Source: Lentzea sp. NBRC 102530
GTDB lineage: Bacteria; Actinomycetota; Actinomycetes; Mycobacteriales; Pseudonocardiaceae
NCBI RefSeq assembly: GCF_030269365.1
Contig: NZ_BSTF01000035.1
Location: forward strand, 1-34,286
DNA length: 34,286 bases
Direction of reading: 5' to 3'
In this document: positions 6,861 to 14,600 of the stretch, in pieces
How the letters are laid out: the number at the start of each line of letters is the position of its first letter
How positions within the stretch are numbered: the first letter of the stretch is position 1
Position numbers and translations under genes: made by a program
The notes under the pieces: generated by a model
Seen by the model: only the letters and a program-made list of their open reading frames with translations
Databases searched by the model: none
What the model was told of the DNA's origin: nothing

Positions 6861-7835
6861 ACGAGTAAGTCCTAACTGATCAGTGGTCGTAGGCGATCAG
6901 GGATCGGGTGGTGGGCTGTCCTGTGGCGCGGTTGTGCCAGATCGCGGCGGTCAGGGCGAGCAGGCGTTGGGCGATGCGGGCGGTGACGCCGTCGATGGTG
7001 CGGCCGCCGTGCAACTCGAGGTCGAGCTGGCCCTTGAGGGTGTCGTTCACTGACTCGATCAGCTGGCGGACGGGTTTGAGTAGATGCTGGGCCGGGTGTG
7101 GGGTGCGGTTGCGATAGGACGGGCGCAGTAGCCGGATCCCGCGTTCGGCCAGGAACGCGTCCAGTTCGCGGGAGACGTAGCCTTTGTCGCCGATGATCAG
7201 CAGGCCGGGCCGGTCGGCCAGGACCGAGGGATCGTGGTCGAGGATGGCCATGAGTACCTGGCGTTCGTCGAGTTTGGGGTTGGCCAGTGCCCAGGTGACC
7301 GGGAGTCCGGCCGGGGTGCAGACCAGGTGCAGGCGTAAGCCCCAGAAGAAGCGCGAGTGGCTGGAGCAGTAGCCGTAGCCGGCCCAGCCGGCCAGGTCGG
7401 AGCGTTTGGTGGTCTCGCGGGAGCGGCCGCACTCGACCGGTGTGGAGTCCACGACCAAGGTCGCGTCGGTCCACAGGTCGGTGTCGAGCGCGAGCATCCG
7501 GATCGTGTGCTTGAGCAGCGGGACGGCTGCGCGCAGCCGCTTGTTGTAGCCGGATTGCTGTGGCAGGTAGGAGAAAGCTCCAGGCAGGTGCCGGGGCAGG
7601 AACCGCAGCCAGCGGGCCTCGGAACGGATGCCGAGTAAGGCTTGGGCGACGGCGAGGGTGATCAGTTCGGCGTCGGTCAGACGTGGTGGCCGTCCGCTCC
7701 GGGCGGGCCTGCCCAAGTGGTCATCGATCTTGACGTAGAGTGCGGTCAGAAGGGTGTTCAGGTCGGTCCTCACAAACTGATCTTGAACACCCTTCGTCCG
7801 TCTCCAGACACCGCCCAGACTTCGGAATTACTCGT
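6861..7835 (-). mobile_element. IS982-family insertion sequence, apparently complete
   Basis: The 975-bp element starts ACGAGTAA (6861-6868) and ends TTACTCGT (7828-7835), a perfect 8-bp terminal inverted pair with weaker match inward. It is flanked on both sides by CTAG (6857-6860 and 7836-7839), consistent with a 4-bp target duplication or a palindromic target. It contains one intact transposase gene. It interrupts a histidine kinase gene on the left and abuts the IS481 remnant within one base on the right. Confidence 0.8.
6880..7773 (-). CDS. IS982-family transposase
   Basis: This 297-residue protein with GTG start (7773) has the length and full layout of Streptomyces-type IS982 transposases. 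It has an N-terminal helical DNA-binding part (LTDAELITLAVAQALLGIRS), PYLPQ-like SYLPQQSGYNKRLR, then the DDE core. The first Asp is in LVVDSTPVECGRSRET, a long insert follows (GWAGYGYCSSHSRFFWGLRL), the second Asp is in LLIIGDKGY and the Glu is in RQLIESVNDTLKGQLDLE. The C-terminus has AIWHNRATGQPTTRSLIAYDH. No stop or frameshift is present, so it is the one plainly intact mobile gene in the decayed zone and is probably a recent arrival. No clear Shine-Dalgarno site precedes the start. Confidence 0.92.
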   Translation of the reverse strand: MRTDLNTLLTALYVKIDDHLGRPARSGRPPRLTDAELITLAVAQALLGIRSEARWLRFLPRHLPGAFSYLPQQSGYNKRLRAAVPLLKHTIRMLALDTDLWTDATLVVDSTPVECGRSRETTKRSDLAGWAGYGYCSSHSRFFWGLRLHLVCTPAGLPVTWALANPKLDERQVLMAILDHDPSVLADRPGLLIIGDKGYVSRELDAFLAERGIRLLRPSYRNRTPHPAQHLLKPVRQLIESVNDTLKGQLDLELHGGRTIDGVTARIAQRLLALTAAIWHNRATGQPTTRSLIAYDH

Positions 7836-7893
7836 CTAGCTGTGATGTCCAGGAACGTTGTTCCGGACGTAATGGCCTGTCGTGAAGACAGGT

Positions 7894-7953
7894 GAAGGCC
7901 TCTGGATGTGAAGTGGAGCTGTCGAGGAACCGCTTCACGTGCCGGAGGCCTTC
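7894..7953 (+). promoter_or_regulatory. Hairpin that buries the ribosome-binding site of the IS481 transposase
   Basis: Left arm 7894-7916 (starts GAAGGCCTCTGG) pairs with right arm 7930-7953 (ends CCGGAGGCCTTC) over 23-24 positions with few mismatches and a 13-base loop. The right arm contains GGAGG (7944-7948), and the GTG start (7954) follows immediately. Transcripts entering from outside would fold and hide the start, a known way in which IS elements limit transposase synthesis by read-through. Pairing is seen in the sequence; the role is inferred. Confidence 0.6.
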
Positions 7954-8903
7954 GTGTCCCACCCTAACGCCAGGCTGACACCACGGACACGATTGCGCCT
8001 GACGCAGCTAATCGTGGAGCAGAATTGCCCCTGCCGGCCGCCGCGAAGATGTTCATGGTCGCGGAACGGGCCGCCTGCAAGTGGGCCGCTCGTCACCACG
8101 CCGAGGGCCAGGCCGGGATGCTCGACCGCAGCTCACGACCGCATCACAGCCCTAACCGGACACCCGAGCCGGTCGTGCGGCGGATCGTCGTCCAGCGCTG
8201 GCGGCACCGGCTGGGCCCGGTCTAGATCGCTGGCCAGCTGGGCCTGGCCGCATCCACCGTGCACGTCGTGCTGGCCCGCTGCCGGATCAACCGCCTGTCC
8301 CGCATCGACCGCGTCACCGCCGAACCCCTGCGCCGCTACGAACACCCGCACCCCGGCTCGCTGATCCACGTCGACGTCACCAAGTTCGGCAACATCCCTG
8401 ACGGCGGCGGACACCGCTTCGTCGTCAGGAAGCAAGGCGACCTCGACAAACGCGCCATGACCGGCCTGCCCAAAGGCAAGGACTGCAAACCCCTGACCGG
8501 CAAGGCCTTCCTGCACACGGTCGTCGACGACGACTCCCGCATCGCCTACGCCGAGATCCACTCCGACGAACGGGGCGACACCGCCACCGCCGTCCTGCGC
8601 CGAGCGGGCGCCTGGTTTGGTGAACGCGGAGCCGTCGTCGAACGAGTCCTGTCCGGCAACGGCTCCGCCTACCGCCCGTTCGTCTGGCGCGACGCCTGCG
8701 CCGAGCTCGGCATCCAGCACAAGCGCACCAGGCCCTACCGGCCACAGACCAACTGCAAAATCGAACGCTTCCACCGCACCCTGGCCGGCGGCTGGGCCTA
8801 CGCACGCCACTACCAATCAGAAACCGAACGCCGAACAGCACTACCCGGCTGGATCCACTTCTATCACGGCCGCTTCCGAAAAGGCCCAGCAAGTTGGCGG
8901 TGA
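7954..8903 (+). pseudogene. IS481-family transposase, frameshift, amber stop and lost catalytic Asp
   Basis: GTG 7954 begins VSHPNARLTPRTRLRLTQLI. Frame shifts near 8025 to PLPAAAKMFMVAERAACKWA (helix-turn-helix) and RSSRPHHSPNRTPEPV. An in-frame TAG at 8223-8225 stands where the family has Gln (GPV-Q-IAGQLGLA). The rve catalytic core follows: first Asp in LIHVDVTKFG, and a second region LSGNGSAYRPFVW where the family has L-S-D-N-G, so the second catalytic Asp is Gly. The third is KIERFHRT with Glu kept. The C-terminus drifts after WIHFYHGRF, where the normal protein continues N-x-x-R-x-H. Three independent kinds of damage show that it is dead. Confidence 0.88.
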
Positions 8904-9089
8904 CGCGGCCGTGATCTGTCATCAGGCGACGATAGGCACAGCGACCAGGACCTGGTATGTGCGCCGGGGCAGAAGATTTGGGCCTTAGGAACACCGTGTG
9001 AAGTCCTTAACTCCTGCTTAGGGCGTCCCAGATTACGTTCTGTGCCGATCCGCAGACGCGGTGTCATAGGTTATACCTGTGGAGTTGGC

Positions 9090-10295
9090 GTGGCAGAAGT
9101 TGTTCTCACGAGGCTTGGCAAGGCATACGCTGATGGCACCCGTGCGGTGACCGATCTGAGCCTGAGCATCGCCGATGGCGAGTTCCTGGTGCTCGTGGGC
9201 CCGTCAGGTTGCGGCAAGACCACTGCACTGCGGATGATCGCGGGACTGGAAGCGATCACTGAAGGAACGATCCACATCGGTGACACCGTCGTCAACGACG
9301 TGGCACCACGGGACCGCGACGTCGCCATGGTGTTCCAGTCGTACGCCCTTTATCCGCATCTCAATGTGCACGACAACCTCGCTTTTGGCCTCACCCTCCG
9401 CAAAATGCCCGAGCAGCAGATCGACGAACGAGTGCGCCGCGTCGCGAAGATGCTCGGGTTGCACGACCATCTCGATCGGAAGCCGCGCAATCTGTCCGGA
9501 GGACAGCGTCAGCGCGTCGCGATGGGGAGGGCGATGGTCAGGGCACCACAGGTGTTCCTGATGGACGAGCCCTTGTCGAATTTGGATGCCAAGCTCCGCG
9601 TACAGGTGCGAGCTCAGATCGCCCGCATGCAACGCGATCTTGGTGTCACCACCGTGTACGTCACCCACGACCAGACTGAAGCGATGACGCTCGGTGATCG
9701 GGTGGCAGTGATGAAGAACGGTGTGCTGCAACAGGTCGGTCCGCCGCAGGAGCTGTACGACCGGCCGGTGAACCTGTTCGTCGCCGGCTTCATCGGTTCG
9801 CCCGGCATGAACGTCGTCACCGGCAAGCTCACGTTCGGCGAAGAAGAGAAGCTGTGGCTCGAGCTGAACTCGGACGCGTTGCTGCTTCCCGCGTCCGTGC
9901 TGCACGACAGGCCCGCGCTGAAGCACCGCATCGGCCAAGACGTCATCGTGGGGATCCGGCCGGAGGACATGGAGGATGCCACGCTGGTTGATGCGTCCGA
10001 AGACCGGATTCTCCACGTCGTCGCAGATCTCGTTGAGGCCATGGGGTCTGACGTGCTCGTGCACTTCCCCGTCGATGCGTCACCGGTCGTCACAGCCGAC
10101 ACCCGCGCGCTGGCCGGCGACACCGGCGACGACGACGTGCTCCCGGCCGCGAACGGTCGTACCGTTCTGGTCGGCCGGTTCAGCCCTCGTACCAAGGTGT
10201 TCGAGGGCCAGCCCGTCGCGGTTTGGGTCGACACCTCCCGCCTGCACTTCTTCGATCCGGCCACCGGGTCGTCCATCTGGAACAAGGAGTGCTGA
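9090..10295 (+). CDS. Sugar ABC transporter ATP-binding protein (MalK/UgpC/MsiK type)
   Basis: This 401-residue ATPase starts at GTG 9090 with GGAG at 9081-9084; that start gives the usual AEVVLTRLGKAY opening. Motifs by residue: Walker A GPSGCGKTT 37-45, Q-loop Gln 83 in VFQSYALYPHL, signature LSGGQ 135-139, Walker B VFLMDEP 155-161, D-loop SNLDAKL, switch His in YVTHDQTEAM. The C-terminal third (from about 240) is the OB-fold regulatory extension, with GIRPEDME and, near the end, RLHFFDPATG. It energises import of carbohydrates across the membrane. The substrate-binding protein and permease immediately downstream are wrecked, so it either serves other sugar transporters, as MsiK does in Streptomyces, or is on its way to decay. 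Length and motifs are complete. Confidence 0.93.
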   Translation: MAEVVLTRLGKAYADGTRAVTDLSLSIADGEFLVLVGPSGCGKTTALRMIAGLEAITEGTIHIGDTVVNDVAPRDRDVAMVFQSYALYPHLNVHDNLAFGLTLRKMPEQQIDERVRRVAKMLGLHDHLDRKPRNLSGGQRQRVAMGRAMVRAPQVFLMDEPLSNLDAKLRVQVRAQIARMQRDLGVTTVYVTHDQTEAMTLGDRVAVMKNGVLQQVGPPQELYDRPVNLFVAGFIGSPGMNVVTGKLTFGEEEKLWLELNSDALLLPASVLHDRPALKHRIGQDVIVGIRPEDMEDATLVDASEDRILHVVADLVEAMGSDVLVHFPVDASPVVTADTRALAGDTGDDDVLPAANGRTVLVGRFSPRTKVFEGQPVAVWVDTSRLHFFDPATGSSIWNKEC

Positions 10296-10430
10296 CCAGC
10301 GCTAGGAAGTTCAGCGTCGTGCTTGCCGCACTGCTCGTCGTCACCGATTGTGGGCAGGGCACCGCGGGGGACGGAGTGCGAAGGGATCGAGCGTCGACGT
10401 TGTTGGTACGTGGACGGGTGATGAGCAGGC
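10289..10430 (+). pseudogene. Solute-binding lipoprotein, N-terminal stub
   Basis: GTG 10289 overlaps the end of the ATPase gene and is served by AAGGA at 10284-10288, so it was translationally coupled. It encodes a lipoprotein signal peptide: VLTSARKFSVVLAALLVVTD followed by the lipobox Cys (VTD-C-G). After a frameshift near 10390 the sequence SSVDVVGTWTGDEQA is recognisable as the first strand of a sugar-binding protein (V-x-G-T-W-T-G-D-E). It then stops being similar, and within 30 bases permease sequence begins. The remaining 350 or so codons and the first permease gene are deleted. Confidence 0.6.
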
Positions 10431-10439
10431 GAACACCTC

Positions 10440-11150
10440 TTCCGGCTTGTGGACGGTCTTTGTCAAACCGGCCGAGTTGACGGTCGACAACTACGCGGCG
10501 CTGCTCGCGGACTCCACGGTGCTGCAGTCGTTCCTGAACACGTTGTACATCGCGGTTCGGTCCACCCGCGCTGGTGAACGTCATCTCTGCGTCGGCCGCG
10601 TACGCGTTGTCTTGGATCGATTTCCCCGGCCGTGACACGTTCAGGCTCGTCGTGGTCGACTTGCTGGTGATGCCGGTGTAGGTGGCATTGCTCCTGGTGG
10701 CGAAGCTCTTCGGCTCGCTGGGCCTTTTCGGAACCGTTACTGGCGTCGTGCTGTTCCACGTCGAGTTCTGTCTGCCGTTCGCGATCGTCCTGTTGCGCAA
10801 CTTCTTCAGCAACACTGCGCGCAACCTGATCGAAGCCGCCCGGATGGACGGGGCGAAGGAGTGGATGATCTTTCGCCGGGTGGTCCTGCCAATTGGCAAA
10901 CCAGCGATCGCCTCACTGACGATCTTCTAGTTCCTGCGGGTGTGGAAGGGACCTCCTGTTGGCGCCGTGTTCGCCCACCCCGGTTCAGCGCCCCTCACGG
11001 TGGCCCTGCGCTTGCAGTCGCGACAGTTCGGCAGCAACATCGACCTGCTGCCGAGTGATGCCTTCCTGTCAATGGTGGTGCGGTTGGGGCCTTCCTCTCG
11101 AGAGTCGTCCACAACGGCTTCACCTGGGTGCGTGCCTCGTGCATTCGCGT
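10440..11150 (+). pseudogene. Carbohydrate ABC permease (MalG type), 5'-truncated with frameshift and two amber stops
   Basis: The frame GLWTVFVKPAELTVDNYAAL, then TVLQSFLNTLYIAV, belongs to the periplasmic loop before the second transmembrane helix of MalG-type permeases. A shift near 10565 leads to ALVNVISASAAYALSWIDFP, then membrane helices (VALLLVAKLFGSLGLFGTVT, FCLPFAIVLLRNFF) and the EAA loop that docks on the ATPase (LIEAARMDGAKEWMIFRR). TAG codons at 10678-10680 (MPV-stop-VALL) and 10928-10930 (TIF-stop-FLRVW) both stand where the family usually has Gln. The end (VVHNGFTW) fits the usual short cytoplasmic tail. The first helix is missing. Confidence 0.8.
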
Positions 11151-11299
11151 AGCTGTGACCTGGATTGTCGGACCCCGCATCGACACACTCTTGAAGCGGC
11201 ACCGGTGATAGCGGATCGCGCGGGACGGCGGCGTCCTCGCGCACTCCGGATCGCGGCGGAAGGCCCAGTCGCTTACTGAACTCACCACCTCGCACGCTC

Positions 11300-11388
11300 G
11301 CTGACGAACTTGCCCGGCGCCAGCCGCTGGATGTGTTCGCCGTCAACGACACTCTCGCCGTGCGAACCGTTCTATCGTACTCACATGA
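11300..11388 (+). pseudogene. Possible scrap of a LacI-type sugar-binding regulator domain
   Basis: One frame reads DELARRQPLDVFAVNDTLAV, which resembles the P-D-A-V-F-A-x-N-D-x-x-A-x-G segment of LacI-family effector domains. A LacI regulator beside a sugar ABC operon would be the normal arrangement. Only about 25 residues are recognisable and the match is short, so this could be chance. It runs directly into a fragment of a different protein family. Confidence 0.3.
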
Positions 11389-11389
11389 C

Positions 11390-11670
11390 GCGTTGCCATC
11401 GAAGATGTCCAACACCTTCCAGCTGCTGGGCTTGCCCCCAGGCGGCCCAGTCCGGAATGAAGCGGCAGCTGCTCTTCATGAACCAGCCACCTCCCAAGGC
11501 ACAGGGCCATCTGTCTGCGCTGTCGAGCGTGCATCTGCTCGACCAGACTGCAGAGGACAGGTTCTTGATGCGCGACCTCGTTCATTTATGCCGTTGAGCT
11601 CGCGGAAGAACGCAACTCACATCGAGACAACGCCGCGGCCTTGGAACGATTTGGTCTGTTCGTTCTGACC
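11390..11670 (+). pseudogene. Winged-helix piece of an AfsR/SARP-like NB-ARC regulator
   Basis: Across three frames the segment reads SNTFQLLGLPPGGPVRNEAA, then LSALSSVHLLDQTAEDRFLM, RDLVHLYAVELAEERNSHRD and AAALERFGLF. This is the ARC2/winged-helix part of AfsR-like NB-ARC regulators (F-x-L-L-G-L-x-P-G, L-x-x-L-x-x-x-x-L-L, R-F-x-x-H-D-L-x-R-x-Y-A). The usual His of the H-D-L motif is Arg here. The nucleotide-binding half that should precede it is absent; a matching N-terminal half lies 2.8 kb downstream at 13905-14600 on the same strand. At least two frameshifts are present. Confidence 0.6.
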
Positions 11671-11788
11671 GGGGCCTGGCCGCTGGCCATCCACCCGCGT
11701 CCGGCGAAGGAAGGCGGGCCCACCCGACCAGACAGGACAGCGACCGATGCGGCCCCACAGGAGCCGCGATGGCATAGCCGTCCTGATG

Positions 11789-12040
11789 TCAACCCGTCAC
11801 CGCCAGCCTCCGCAGAGCAGGGGTGTGAGGTAGTCGGTCATCTAAACCCCTCAGCCGATAAGGAGGTGGCAATCTATTGTCCTCCCTGTGGGTGAAGGTC
11901 GCCCATTCAGGGGTGTCTGCCAGTAGCAGGTCAATGTCTTCTAGTAGATAATCACCAATGTCACTGCGGTCCGCACTGTCAGAAGGGGAATCGATTGCGT
12001 CTTTTGGTGGCTTACTTTGATTTCTCTTGCGACATTCCAT
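11789..12040 (-). CDS. Possible small acidic protein, uncertain
   Basis: ATG 12040-12038 on the minus strand starts an 83-codon frame with MECRKRNQSKPPKDAIDS and a regular acidic middle (DIGDYLLEDIDLLLADTPEW). GAGGG lies only 2 bases before the ATG, so initiation is doubtful. The area is markedly less GC-rich (about half G+C in 11941-12060) than the rest of the window, which suggests foreign or decayed sequence. I recognise no family. Confidence 0.3.
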   Translation of the reverse strand: MECRKRNQSKPPKDAIDSPSDSADRSDIGDYLLEDIDLLLADTPEWATFTHREDNRLPPPYRLRGLDDRLPHTPALRRLAVTG

Positions 12041-12169
12041 CGCCCTCTGGTTCGGGCTGACCGTAGGTTGAGGTTCGATCAAATAGGATTATGCAGGTCT
12101 GGGATATCTAGCAGACTCTCGGTGACGCTATTGAGCCAGTCGGTGAGATTGGCGCTTAGGTTGTGTTTG

Positions 12170-12387
12170 TGCCCGAGCGAGGCCGACAAGCACGGCCCCG
12201 CAAGGCCAAAGGGCCGGAAGCCGGCCGACCACCTACCTTCGCCCTCAAAGTCTAAATCAGGGCCTCATTGTGGAGCGATATCAACCGGCTCAAACGCCAC
12301 CTGGGGTCGTATTCAACCGCTATGAAAGACTCGCCGTCATCTACGAATCCACTTTCCACGGTGCTGCGATCAGCGAATTTCTCTGAC
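12170..12387 (+). pseudogene. IS5-family transposase, C-terminal remnant
   Basis: The order RKAKGPEAGRPPTFAL, then (with one indel near 12285) E-R-x-I-N-R-L-K-R-H and GVVFNRYERLAVIYESTFHG, then AAISEFL before TGA (12385-12387), is the end of an IS5-type transposase. It has G-R-P-P-x-F, V-E-R-x-x-N-R-L-K, R-Y-x-K/R-L-A-x-x-Y. Nothing of the N-terminal half is recognisable to the left. It is related to, but clearly different from, the IS copies at the window ends. Confidence 0.6.
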
Positions 12388-12913
12388 CGACTTAGGTACG
12401 GGCCCTGGTTATGAGGCACCTGTTTGTAGGGACTGGTGCGTCCGTTCGCTGGGGGGAGCTCGAACGCTGCTTCCCGTCACCGCTGGTCCATGACTGTGGG
12501 AGAGATCGTTGGGCAGGGAGTGGTAGTCGGGCAGCGGCCTGGCCGTACCGCTGTGCGCTGAGAGCGTTGCTTGCCTGCGGTGTCCAAAATTTGCTGCGAC
12601 CGGAATTAATGCGCCGTAAGACGCCACACTGCTGGAAGAGTTCTGCGGCTGGCCGTTCGTCGCCAATCCGCGGTCATCCTGGACGAGGTCGAGGCTCGTG
12701 CAAATGCGGCCGCCCCCGGTGATCCACCAGAATTAGCAAGCCTGCAGTGGGCCGAATTGGTTGCGGCGATGCACAAGCTTCTCCTGGTAAGTCGAGTCAA
12801 TCGCGCACTGTTGTTTTCCCTGGTGAACTCGCTCTCCGCGTGTGGTAGAAGAATCCGTGTAGAAGGGTCACAATGGGTCGGAATATTCCGGCGCGACAAG
12901 CCGGTCGAAAGGT
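12388..12913. other. Stretch of about 525 bp without a secure gene
   Basis: A plus-strand frame at about 12640-12880 has protein character (SAVILDEVEARANAAAPGDP, then LASLQWAELVAAMHKLLLVS) but no convincing start, and I recognise no family. It may be a decayed small gene that preceded the methyltransferase. The rest shows nothing I can support. Confidence 0.35.
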
Positions 12914-12940
12914 GTGACGTATGCGCGGGCGAATGTCAGC

Positions 12941-13728
12941 ATGAACGATTTGGGCCTGATCAGCACGGCTCGGGTGCAGGATTATCTTCTTGGTGGTGGT
13001 GATCACTTCTCTTTCGATCGTGCCTACGTTGACGGCTCTCTCCTGTTATTCAGTGGGTACGCGGGGTTCTGTTGCATGACCGTACATTCTTGTTCTCGGC
13101 AATGTCCTTTATGCTTGACCGTGGTATCAAGCAGTTCCTTGACTTGGGATCAGGAATTGCCACCATGGGTGGTCCGCTGGATGTTGCAGAGTATCTCTGC
13201 AGGGAAATCCGGGTGGTGCACGTGGACAATGATATTTCCGTGATCGAGCATGGAAAATTGCGCGCCAGGATCGGTGGTCAGGCTAACGCCGGGTTCGTTC
13301 ATGCCAATGTATTGGATGTGGATCTGGTGCTGTGGACTGCGATACGAGAAGGAATTCTTGACCTGCGCGAGCCAGTCGGCGTGCTGGCTATCGGACTGCT
13401 CCACTTGATCGGACCCCAGCAAGCGCCGGAACTCGTGGTGCCGAGGTACTGCGCAGCTTTCGCGGCTGGTAGCTCCGCAGCGATCTCACACCTGACGCCA
13501 GGTTTGGCACTCTCGCATCTGGACGAGGTGGGGCGGCTGCTCGCCGGCTCCAACCGCTGTCTTCATCCCAGAGGCGAACTGGAGATCAAGCAGATGTTCG
13601 GTGAACTCACAATCGTGGAGCCTGGTTTGATGTCGCTACATCACCGCGTCTGGACACCTGGAAAGTCTTGCAGGGCGGACATCCGACCGTGTGCGGGGCT
13701 ACTCGCGGGTGTGGCGATCAAGGTTTGA
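12941..13728 (+). pseudogene. S-adenosylmethionine-dependent methyltransferase (Methyltransf_19/DUF574 type) with frameshift
   Basis: From ATG 12941 the frame reads MNDLGLISTARVQDYLLGGG and DHFSFDRAYVDGSLLL, the hallmark opening of this actinobacterial family (A-R-V-x-D-Y-L-L-G-G-x-D-H-F-x-x-D). Near 13060 the frame shifts to HDRTFLFSAMSFMLDRGIKQ and FLDLGSGIATMGG (SAM-binding motif I). VVHVDNDISVIEHG follows (motif II, acidic residue binding the ribose), then the rest of the fold to TGA at 13726-13728. Family members are about 260-275 residues, which this matches if the shift is repaired. Substrates are mostly unknown. A single frameshift could also be a sequencing error, so functionality is open. 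Confidence 0.7.
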
Positions 13729-13904
13729 GATCGTCTGGTTCGTCGTCGGGCGGCGATCCTGAGACCCGCCTGGTTGCCCTGGGTGAAAGGTCACTCTCGG
13801 AACTCTTAAGCGTGTTGAACGAGTGATGCGTCAGGTCAGGTGATGCTGATGTCTCTCACCGCATTTCACGGGTTCAATAGGTCACGTGCGGAGCGTCTCC
13901 AAGG

Positions 13905-14600
13905 CCCGACTGGCTTTTCATTTGGCCATCACCTGTTGCAGTTCCGCATCGCGGCACAGATGTCGCAGGCGATTTGGCTCGGTCGTCAGGCCTGAGCGTT
14001 CGCACACTGCGTGAATTGGAGCGTGGCCAAGAGGCTTCCGTCCAGGAGCGGTCGGTCGGGTGCTGACATCCGCCCTCAACCTGAACGAGGCCGAAGGAAA
14101 GAGTCTTTCATCCGCTTGACGAAAGACGGCCGATGCCGCTTAGCGGCCGCTCATCATCGAACCTTGGGTGTACAAGCTGTCGATGGTGCGGGCGATTGTT
14201 GGCAGAGAGCGCGAACTGGAGGACCTGTCATGCGCGGCTGACGCGGGTGGCGTCGTGGTCGCGTTCGATGCGCCCAGTAGCGGCAAGAACTCGACGGCTA
14301 TGGCCGTCGATCGACTCAACCTGCAGTGGATGGCTGTCTCGTCCTCGACCCGCGCGGTGACGACGATCCTCGCTTTTCCCCAGTTGAGGCGCTAAAACAG
14401 ATGTTGGCCAAACCAGGTGCACCCATCAGCCAAGTTCCGTCGACGGATATGGAACGGAGCGCACTGTTCCGTGCCGCAATGCGAGATCGGCGTATTGCGG
14501 TAGTGCTGGACAACGCTGCGAACTAAGCGCAGATCCATCCAGCGGGCGTACTGCAGCAGCTCTACGCTCCATTGTTCACGACTGGGCGCCGCGCAGAGCG
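13905..14600 (+). pseudogene. XRE/NB-ARC regulator, N-terminal half with frameshifts and stop
   Basis: Around 13940-14060 the frames give LLQFRIAAQMSQA and ARSSGLSVRTLRELERGQEA, SVQERSVG and VLTSALNLNEAEGKS, an XRE helix-turn-helix of the type fused to NB-ARC ATPase domains. After more shifts VGRERELEDLSCAADAGGVV begins the NB-ARC domain at 14190. It has a damaged P-loop (APSSGKNSTA where G-x-x-G-x-G-K-T/S is expected), DGCLVLDPRGDDDPRFSP and EALKQMLAKPGAPISQVPST. The Walker-B region IAVVLDNAAN follows, then TAA at 14524-14526. Traces (AQIHPAGVLQQL) continue beyond the stop. The protein would have been an ATP-dependent transcription switch for secondary metabolism or similar. Compare 11390-11670. 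Confidence 0.7.

Larger units (their letters stand above)
7841..8903 (+). mobile_element. IS481-family element, decayed (right end not identifiable)
   Basis: The left end begins TGTGATGTCC at 7841, one base after the CTAG that borders the IS982 element; IS481 ends typically start TGT. A matching GGACATCACA is not present to the right of the transposase, so the right terminus is lost or degraded. The C-terminal end of the transposase is also altered. The end given here is that of the gene remnant. Confidence 0.7.

Noticed and set aside
11789..12040. Pup-like (prokaryotic ubiquitin-like) protein, because of the acidic DIGDYLLEDIDLLLAD stretch
   Set aside because: It lacks the C-terminal Gly-Gly-Gln/Glu and runs on past the acidic helix; the resemblance is general.
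13040..13080. Programmed frameshift in the methyltransferase
   Set aside because: No slippery heptamer or downstream structure is evident, and the surrounding genes are decayed in the same way.
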